35,965 bases of DNA from Burkholderiales bacterium. GTDB taxonomy: Bacteria; Pseudomonadota; Gammaproteobacteria; Burkholderiales; Casimicrobiaceae. The notes under the pieces are model-generated. The model was not told where the DNA came from, ran no database searches, and saw only the letters and a list, made by a program, of their open reading frames with translations. Below are positions 31,262 through 35,965 of the stretch, piece after piece; within the stretch, counting starts at the first letter, position 1, and every line of letters begins with the position of its first letter. The DNA lies in NCBI GenBank assembly GCA_017989135.1, contig JAGNQL010000011.1, forward strand, positions 1 through 35,965, read 5' to 3'. The position numbers were made by a program, and so were the translations under genes.

Positions 31262-31960
31262 ATGGTCAAACCCATTTCAAACGAATCGGCGTTACGCAAT
31301 CATCTCGCGGCTGCACGCGCTGAGCGCGAAGCTGCGGCGCGCTTCGCCGTGAGCGCTGCGGACCGATTAGCCGTGCGTTCGTGGCAGCAAGCGAGGCTCA
31401 CGCAAACGCATGCTGACTTTCTCGCATCCGCTCGCTACGGGCCGGCCGCGAAGTTCTTCGTCACCGAGCTTTACTCTACAAAAGATCTGTCGCAGCGCGA
31501 TGCAGACATTGAGCGCGTCGTAAAAGTATTGGTGAAATTTCTGCCCGACAAGGCACTGGCCACACTTGCCACTGCCTTGGAAATGGATGCCCTTTCCGAG
31601 CTCCTCGACAACCGACTTGCGGCTAGGTTACGCGACGCCCAAGGCAACGAGAGGCCGTTGCGAATCGACGCAACCGCCTATCAACGGGCGTATTGTGAAG
31701 CGGAGGACATGACGCTGCGCAACCGGCAATTTGAGCTCACCGAAGAGATCGGCGCGTCACTCGACACATTGACCAAAGTGCCGCTCTTGCAGGGACTATT
31801 GCGCATCATGAAGCGTCCGGCGTATGCGAGCGGCGTGGGACAGTTACATGAGTTTCTTGATCGCGGTTACGCTGCCTTCGCGCACATGAAAGGTGGCGCT
31901 GAATTCGTGAAAACTGTCGTCGCGCGCGAACGCGCGGAGCATCAGCGGCTCATGGGTTGA
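31262..31960 (+). CDS. FFLEELY-motif protein
   Basis: A 232-residue, mostly helical soluble protein. Residues 65-71 read 'FFVTELY', a variant of the FFLEELY motif that names the family, followed by 'STKDLSQRDADIERVVKVLVKFLPDKALATLATALEMDALSE'. The family is found in beta- and gammaproteobacteria and has no known function. The C-terminal half is also helical ('LLQGLLRIMKRPAYASGVGQLHEFLDRGYAAFAHM'). It starts 110 bases from the divergent Tat-signal subunit gene and converges on the sugar-isomerase-like gene. Confidence 0.88.
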   Translation: MVKPISNESALRNHLAAARAEREAAARFAVSAADRLAVRSWQQARLTQTHADFLASARYGPAAKFFVTELYSTKDLSQRDADIERVVKVLVKFLPDKALATLATALEMDALSELLDNRLAARLRDAQGNERPLRIDATAYQRAYCEAEDMTLRNRQFELTEEIGASLDTLTKVPLLQGLLRIMKRPAYASGVGQLHEFLDRGYAAFAHMKGGAEFVKTVVARERAEHQRLMG

Positions 31961-32014
31961 CGCCTACCCGCGCGAGCCTCGTCACAGATAGCGCGCCCAT
32001 CGCGTGTTGCATTT

Positions 32015-32047
32015 TTTCTAGAGACCGCGCCAACGGTCGCCTAGAAA
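32015..32047. terminator. Two-part hairpin between converging genes
   Basis: TTTCTAG-A-GACCG / CGGTC-GC-CTAGAAA with the loop CGCCAA, two stems joined by a small bulge. It sits 55 bases after the FFLEELY gene and 17 before the end of the converging isomerase-like gene. There is no long T-run on either side, so it is a likely but imperfect terminator for both. Confidence 0.6.
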
Positions 32048-32063
32048 TTTATCGAAGCACGCG

Positions 32064-32882
32064 TCAGATTGGTGGTTTTTCCAGACACTCGCGGCTGCGT
32101 TCGAGGCAAACACGCGCCCACTCGTATTGGCCCATCTCGGCCATGCGCTCCATGTGAACGATTTCAACGCTCACTGGCAAATCTGCGGGGAGTGCCTCAA
32201 ACAAACCTTTCACATCAATGCTGCCCTCGCCGGGCAACAAGCGCTCGCAGCGTGCTGTGTGAATCATCGCCTCGACGTCGAAGTGTGTTCCAGCCGTGGC
32301 ATCGCAAATTTGCGCGTAGTGCAGCAGCGCGCGCGGAATGGCGCGAATGTCGTCCAACGTTGTAGTTGATCGGCCGAAATGCAGTGCGTCGACAAGGATG
32401 CCAGCGTTGCTTGGGTTGCCTGCTGCCTGCACAATTCGCATCGCAGATTTGGCGTCTGGAACCTTCGTCCAAGGCATAAATTCAAGATCAGCGGTCAGTC
32501 CAAACGGCAACATGACGTCGCAGAGTTGCGCGTAGCCGTCCACCAAGCGCGCGAAGTCGGATTCATCGCCGGCCACAAGCACGGCGCGCGCCTTCAATGC
32601 AGCCCCCGCCTCAAGCAGCGGGAGATACGCGCGAGCGTCAAATCCTGGGCCGATGCGAATAATTTCGAGATCCAGCACGCCCACGCCTGTGTCGCGCTGC
32701 GCTGCGACCGTTTCACGCAGTACATCGGGAAGGCCGATGAGAAACTGCTGAGGTGCCCCCGCTGCGTTAGGCAGTAACCGCAGGCCGACGTTCGCGTAGC
32801 CCAAGTCCGCTGCGAGACGGATTGCTTGGGGCGGCGTTAGTGTGTTGGACGTGAGGTACGCCAGCGAGTGAGAGCGGGGCAT
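32064..32882 (-). CDS. Sugar phosphate isomerase/epimerase family protein
   Basis: A 272-residue TIM-barrel protein of the xylose-isomerase-like / AP-endonuclease-2 superfamily. It begins 'MPRSHSLAYLTSNTLTPPQAIRLAADLGYANVGLRLLP'. Barrel strands and metal-site candidates are 'GVLDLEIIRIG', 'ADLEFMPWTKV', 'GILVDALHFGRS', 'HYAQICDATAG' and 'LPVSVEIVH', giving Glu, Asp/His and Glu ligands as in the family. The start at 32882 gives this N-terminus; an upstream extension is unlikely. Substrate unknown; relatives include hydroxypyruvate isomerases and inositol enzymes. Confidence 0.87.
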   Translation of the reverse strand: MPRSHSLAYLTSNTLTPPQAIRLAADLGYANVGLRLLPNAAGAPQQFLIGLPDVLRETVAAQRDTGVGVLDLEIIRIGPGFDARAYLPLLEAGAALKARAVLVAGDESDFARLVDGYAQLCDVMLPFGLTADLEFMPWTKVPDAKSAMRIVQAAGNPSNAGILVDALHFGRSTTTLDDIRAIPRALLHYAQICDATAGTHFDVEAMIHTARCERLLPGEGSIDVKGLFEALPADLPVSVEIVHMERMAEMGQYEWARVCLERSRECLEKPPI

Positions 32883-33660
32883 GTTGGTTCGTCCTTTGAA
32901 TCGGGCGTGTAAATTAGTTGTTGCGAACGCGGCGGGTTCTGCCGGCACCGTTCGCAATTCAACGAGCACCGAGCGAAACGGCCAGCGCCAGATTGCTTCG
33001 ACGGCGGATGCAATCTATACGCGTACAACCGATCACCGCGCCACCGAACAACGCGACCTTGGTTTTAGTCACGAACTACGGGGGCAATCAGGCAACGATG
33101 TGAATGAACGTCGACGTGAATTGTATTGAGCCCGTCGAGCAACCGGAACGAAGTTCGGCATTAGATTTTGTTCTAATTTCTGCCGTCGGTGACGGTGTGG
33201 GCACATCAACACGAAGTGCGCCTAGAAGCTCTAGCGCGGCGGGTCCTAAGACACAAAAAGTCCGTGATGTCTGAACTGGGCAATACTTACAGCTTTATTG
33301 CTCTAAGCACTACCAGGTGGAGATTGCAGCGCAATTTCCTTGTTACTCGACTGTTCAACAAAAACAGCTGAAACAGCCGCCCGGCTGTCGTTCAACGCAA
33401 AAAGCTGTAAGCCGGAGTTGAAAATTTTGAAGGCGAATCAAAGGGCGTCGCTTCACGCCCCATCTAAGGCGCTTGGTGCGAATACGGCCGGAATTGCCGA
33501 TCAAAATCGTTGCTCGGAAACTTGGGGCTGGAACACGGGTTCTGGACCCGCAAAATCTAGCCATCAACCGCACAAATCGCGCTTGGCCGTACCGAGCGAA
33601 GCCACGTCGTCGAATCCGACGATTGCGCCGGAGGCTGGCGCGTCGCGCGTGCGGGAAGGG
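32883..33660. other. Gene-free region between the isomerase-like gene and tRNA-Arg
   Basis: About 780 bases without a gene I can support. It holds copy E of the 116-bp element (33291-33406). A frame from 33104 could encode about 56 residues but resembles nothing and has no clear ribosome site. The stretch 33407-33660, just 3' of the tRNA gene, has no recognisable structure. Confidence 0.6.
33291..33406. repeat. 116-bp palindromic intergenic element, copy E
   Basis: The left end AGCTTTATT is at 33291 and the right end AAAAAGCT at 33399-33406. The left block 33305-33325 is diverged. The centre CTCGAC is at 33346-33351. The right hairpin block 33372-33392 contains a perfect 7-bp stem ACAGCCG-CC-CGGCTGT. 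The layout is 14-21-20-6-20-21-14. The symmetry runs five bases beyond the ends: CTTAC on the left, GTAAG on the right. Confidence 0.85.
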
Positions 33661-33737
33661 TGGCGCGCCCGACAGGAGTCGAACCTGTGACCCTTGGCTT
33701 CGGAAACCAATACTCTATCCAGCTGAGCTACGGGCGC
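33661..33737 (-). tRNA. tRNA-Arg (anticodon CCG)
   Basis: A 77-base tRNA gene including the encoded CCA (33661-33663). The acceptor stem is GCGCCCG / CGGGCGC with discriminator G. The D-arm is GCTC-AGCTGGAT-AGAGT. The anticodon stem TTGGT / GCCAA encloses the loop TTCCGAA, giving anticodon CCG (reads CGG, Arg). The T-arm is CAGG-TTCGACT-CCTG. A TATAAT at 33747-33752 on the minus strand lies 10 bases upstream, its likely -10 box. Confidence 0.97.
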
Positions 33738-33746
33738 GTGGCATCA

Positions 33747-33788
33747 ATTATAGGGGGCTACCCTCGACGCGGGCTGCATCGCTATAAT
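33747..33788. promoter_or_regulatory. Back-to-back promoters: tRNA-Arg (-) and cytochrome c (+)
   Basis: Two perfect TATAAT hexamers face away from each other: 33752-33747 on the minus strand for the tRNA and 33783-33788 on the plus strand for the cytochrome gene. Neither has a clear TTGACA-like -35 at 17 bases. They share about 30 bases of spacer. Confidence 0.65.
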
Positions 33789-33880
33789 TGAGGGTTGCAG
33801 GAAACGGTTTTCCTGAATCGAATACTACTCAGCTATTCGATGAGCAACACGCAACCACAGAACAAAAGCGAAGCCCGGTC

Positions 33881-34369
33881 ATGAGCGAAGAACACGGTAG
33901 TCTGGTCAAAACTCCAAAACAACTCATCATCGTTTCGGTGATTGCACTTGTAGTGCCTGTCGCCATCGCGCTGCTGGGCTCGCAGTTGATTTCGGGCAGC
34001 AAGCGCATTGACACGACGGAAGCCAAGAAGTCAGTCGAGCAACGCATCAAGCCCGTCGGCGAGCTTGCGAAGCTTGACGGTGCTGCGCCTGCGCCGACCG
34101 GGGCGGTCGTCGCGGTGGCGGCGAAAGCGAAGAGTGGTCAAGAGGTTTACGACACAGCCTGTGTCGCCTGCCACGGTGCCGGCGTCGCTGGCGCGCCAAA
34201 GACCGGTGACAAAGCGGCGTGGGCGGCGCGCATCGCGCAAGGCTCTTCCGTGCTGTACGACCACGCAATTAAGGGCTTCAAAGGCATGCCCGCCAAGGGC
34301 GGAGCGAGCACCCTGTCCGACGACGAGATCAAAGCCGCCGTTGACGTTCAAGTAGCGAAGTCAAAATAG
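33881..34369 (+). CDS. Membrane-anchored cytochrome c (c5-type)
   Basis: A 162-residue protein with one N-terminal membrane helix (about 14-36, 'LIIVSVIALVVPVAIALLG') and a flexible Ala/Pro-rich linker. A single class I cytochrome domain follows (about 80-160). Heme attaches at Cys94-X2-Cys97-His98 ('CVACHG'). 'GFKGMPAKGGASTLSDDEIKAAVDV' provides the axial Met and the last helix, as in cytochrome c5. It faces the periplasm and probably carries electrons to a terminal oxidase. The start at 33881 (MSEEHGSLVKTPK) is the family's usual one. A terminator follows. Confidence 0.94.
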   Translation: MSEEHGSLVKTPKQLIIVSVIALVVPVAIALLGSQLISGSKRIDTTEAKKSVEQRIKPVGELAKLDGAAPAPTGAVVAVAAKAKSGQEVYDTACVACHGAGVAGAPKTGDKAAWAARIAQGSSVLYDHAIKGFKGMPAKGGASTLSDDEIKAAVDVQVAKSK

Positions 34370-34397
34370 TCTCGGCGTGAACCATTCACTCGCCTCC

Positions 34398-34424
34398 AAA
34401 AACGCGCCACTCGGCGCGTTTTTT
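34398..34424 (+). terminator. Rho-independent terminator of the cytochrome c gene
   Basis: AACGCGCC-ACTC-GGCGCGTT flanked by A and T runs, 29 bases after the stop and only 17 bases before apaH. apaH must therefore be transcribed by read-through or from a promoter within this small space. Confidence 0.92.
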
Positions 34425-34441
34425 GTTTCCGCAGCGCCACG

Positions 34442-35281
34442 ATGAGCACGTACGTTGTTGGCGACGTGCAGGGCTGCGCAGCGGAGCTCAGCGAACTCCT
34501 TGCGTTGGTGCGCTTTGATTCGTCTAAAGATCAGGTTTACTTTGTGGGTGACTTGGTAAATCGCGGCCCAGATTCGGCCAGCGTGCTGCGCCGCGTGAAA
34601 GCGCTGCAAGAGCAAGGCGCGGCTGACAGCGTGCTTGGAAACCACGACTTTTTCCTCATCATGGCGCTGGAAGGATTTTCCAAACTGCATCCGGGCGATA
34701 CCCTCGATCAAGTCCTCAATATGCCCGACGCAGCAGCGTTGGTGACTTGGTTGCGGCACCGGCCGTTGCTGCTCGAAGTCGGGCCAGCGTCAGCGCACGC
34801 CATCGTGCACGCCGGACTGCTGCCCGCATGGACGCTCGCCGACGCTCGCGCCGCTGCTCGCGAAATTGAGGCGGAACTTCGCGGCCCAGGCTATCGCGCC
34901 TTTCTGCAGCAACTGTTCGGCAACGAACCACGAATTTGGCACGACAGCCTGACCGGGCTCGGGCGCGCACGCGCCATCGTTAACGCATTCGCACGGCTGC
35001 GATTTTGCACGCCGTTTTCTGAAGCCGACTTTCACGAAAAGCGCGATGCATCGTTCGCGCCGGAGGGCTTCGCGCCTTGGTTTGCGCTGTCCGGCCGTCG
35101 CTCGGCGGGCGGAAGCATTGTGTCGGGGCATTGGTCGAGCGAAGGGCTTCGGCTGTTGCCGGGCATCAGTCTGCTGGACTCAGGCTGTCTCTGGGGTGGC
35201 GCGCTGACCGCGCTGCGCTTAGAAGACCGCGCCGTTTTTCAAGTCGCCAGTCAGCAGCCCCTGTCGCTCGCGCAGGACTAA
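34442..35281 (+). CDS. apaH: Bis(5'-nucleosyl)-tetraphosphatase, symmetrical
   Basis: A 279-residue phosphatase that cleaves Ap4A into two ADP and, in E. coli, also removes Np4 caps from RNA. The phosphoesterase motifs are complete: 'GDVQG' (7-11), 'GDLVNRGPDS' (36-45), 'GNHD' (66-69), then 'HAIVHAGLLPAW' and 'SIVSGHWSSEGLRLLPGISLLDSGCLWGGALTALRLE'. Length is typical. The stop overlaps by 3-4 bases the stop of the converging acyltransferase gene. Confidence 0.97.
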   Translation: MSTYVVGDVQGCAAELSELLALVRFDSSKDQVYFVGDLVNRGPDSASVLRRVKALQEQGAADSVLGNHDFFLIMALEGFSKLHPGDTLDQVLNMPDAAALVTWLRHRPLLLEVGPASAHAIVHAGLLPAWTLADARAAAREIEAELRGPGYRAFLQQLFGNEPRIWHDSLTGLGRARAIVNAFARLRFCTPFSEADFHEKRDASFAPEGFAPWFALSGRRSAGGSIVSGHWSSEGLRLLPGISLLDSGCLWGGALTALRLEDRAVFQVASQQPLSLAQD

Positions 35282-35965
35282 TCAGCGCGAACGATCGCTC
35301 GTATTGCCGTCTCGGCGCGCTGCGCCACTTCGCGCCGCGTAAGCCCCGCGCAGGCAATCGCCTCAACGAAGCGCACCTCCACAGTCACCGGTTCGGCGCG
35401 ATGTATCGCACGCAGCGAATCCATGAGCGAAAGATCATCGATGTAGGCTGCCGCGTCGGTGCGCACTTCCGCGATCACGCCTTTGCTTCGAGGAACGTGA
35501 AAGTAGCGCACCGCAACGACCCACACTTCGCCCTCGGAGGCCACAATCGGCTCCAACAAGGATGCGTGAAATTTAAGCACGTCGCGACCATCGCTGGTTG
35601 TGCCCTCAGGAAACACCGCGACGGTTTCCCCCGAAGCGAGCAGGTCATGTACGACGGCCTTGAGCCGGTGCGTGTCTTTTCGGTCGTTCCGGTCAATGAA
35701 AACAGTTCCCGCGTTGGCGAGCATGCGACCCGCAATCGGCCACTGGCGAAGCTCTGCCTTAGCGATGAAATGGCAGGCGCGCTGCGAGTTAAGTGCAAAA
35801 ATATCCGCCCAAGAGATGTGATTGGCCACGAGCGTAACCGGCCGTTCGGCGTCCGCCGGGAAGCCGATCGCGCGGACCTCGATCCCGGCCAAATGCAGTA
35901 GATCGCGCGACCATTTTCGAGCCACAGCATGCCTGCGCACGCTGTCGTCACGGGCGAAAACGGTG
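35278..35965 (-). CDS. 1-acyl-sn-glycerol-3-phosphate acyltransferase (5' end outside window)
   Basis: The visible 229 codons are the catalytic and C-terminal part of a PlsC-family acyltransferase. The HX4D motif is in 'VANHISWADIFAL'; 'GTVFIDRNDRKDTHRL' and 'VAVFPEGTTSDGRDVLKFHASL' are the acceptor- and phosphate-binding motifs. The frame is open to the right edge ('TVFARDDSVRRHAVARKWSRDLL'), and members usually have a membrane helix before this point, so the true start lies beyond 35965. A GTG at 35940 is possible but would remove that helix. It probably transfers a second acyl chain to lysophosphatidate at the inner membrane. Confidence 0.9.
   Translation of the reverse strand, partial: TVFARDDSVRRHAVARKWSRDLLHLAGIEVRAIGFPADAERPVTLVANHISWADIFALNSQRACHFIAKAELRQWPIAGRMLANAGTVFIDRNDRKDTHRLKAVVHDLLASGETVAVFPEGTTSDGRDVLKFHASLLEPIVASEGEVWVVAVRYFHVPRSKGVIAEVRTDAAAYIDDLSLMDSLRAIHRAEPVTVEVRFVEAIACAGLTRREVAQRAETAIRAIVRAD

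Noticed and set aside
32015-32060. The hairpin after the FFLEELY gene as a decayed half of the 116-bp element
   Set aside because: GACCG...CGGTC and a following ATTTATCG recall the left half of copy B, but the CTAG arms and the absence of the central hexamer fit a terminator-type hairpin better.
33104-33274. A possible 56-residue gene ending just before repeat copy E
   Set aside because: It resembles nothing I know, has no clear ribosome site and has low-complexity Ser/Ala content at the end.
33473-33787. Open frames across the tRNA-Arg gene
   Set aside because: The translated stretch over the tRNA ('APDRSRTCDPWLRKP') is the well-known false product of reading a tRNA as protein. The clover-leaf is complete, so this is not coding.
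1-35965. Prophage, integrative element or defence island
   Set aside because: No integrase, transposase, toxin-antitoxin, restriction or phage gene was seen. Gene content is core-like and the single tRNA has no duplicated end nearby.

Overview
The window looks like chromosomal DNA of a betaproteobacterium, most like Burkholderiales. It has a sigma54/NtrC-type glnA promoter with ntrBC nearby, a stand-alone rnfB-nth pair, yggS-proC-yggU, pilT-pilU, DUF971-ubiE-Tim44-like-ubiJ, PHA-granule proteins with Ala/Lys/Pro tails, and FFLEELY-motif, DUF4124 and DUF1841 proteins. GC content is moderate to high and most gaps are short. No prophage, integrase, insertion sequence or CRISPR array was seen. 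The genus cannot be named from this sequence.

Layout. 1-538: start of an ABC transporter ATPase gene and its GntR/YtrA-type regulator, with a palindromic operator candidate. 539-6156: nitrogen control (glnA, a DUF4124 protein, ntrB, ntrC). 6185-8607: an acyltransferase, rnfB-nth, and a DUF1841 protein. 8747-10617 (minus): yggS-proC-yggU. 10701-12918: pilT-pilU. 13000-16726: a DMT exporter, then DUF971-ubiE, a Tim44-like protein and ubiJ. 16758-19069: a thioesterase divergent from a MarR-MFS operon. 19264-21181 (minus): TetR regulator, repeat protein, lipoprotein. 21407-26345: a lipid/storage region with a patatin-like lipase, a PHA phasin, a 667-residue double-SDR protein resembling bacterial alcohol-forming fatty acyl-CoA reductases, and a SWIB-domain protein with a histone-H1-like tail. 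26410-32882: a beta-CASP nuclease, a three-gene minus-strand operon (Tat-type small subunit, GMC oxidoreductase, lipase), an FFLEELY protein and a sugar-isomerase-like protein. 33661-35965: tRNA-Arg(CCG), a membrane cytochrome c, apaH and a partial acyltransferase.

The strongest unexplained signal is a family of five intergenic elements (668-783, 8635-8750, 21256-21371, 25537-25652, 33291-33406). Each is 116 bp and imperfectly palindromic about a central YTCGAC hexamer. Each half carries a 21-bp hairpin (type AACGAC-N9-GTCGTT) and ends in AGCTTTTT or its complement. Four copies share one exact layout (14-21-20-6-20-21-14). They resemble REPIN, BIME or ERIC elements in design, but I do not recognise the sequence, and no transposase is in the window.

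How the genes fit together. NtrB/NtrC would drive glnA from a well-formed sigma54 promoter (1044-1059) with three NtrC-like sites upstream. The phasin, patatin, acyl-CoA-reductase-like protein, GMC oxidoreductase and lipase suggest an acyl/alcohol/polyester storage theme spread over about 10 kb; that link is inference. Many start sites were moved inward from the longest frame using family N-termini or Shine-Dalgarno sites, and the reasons are given for each.
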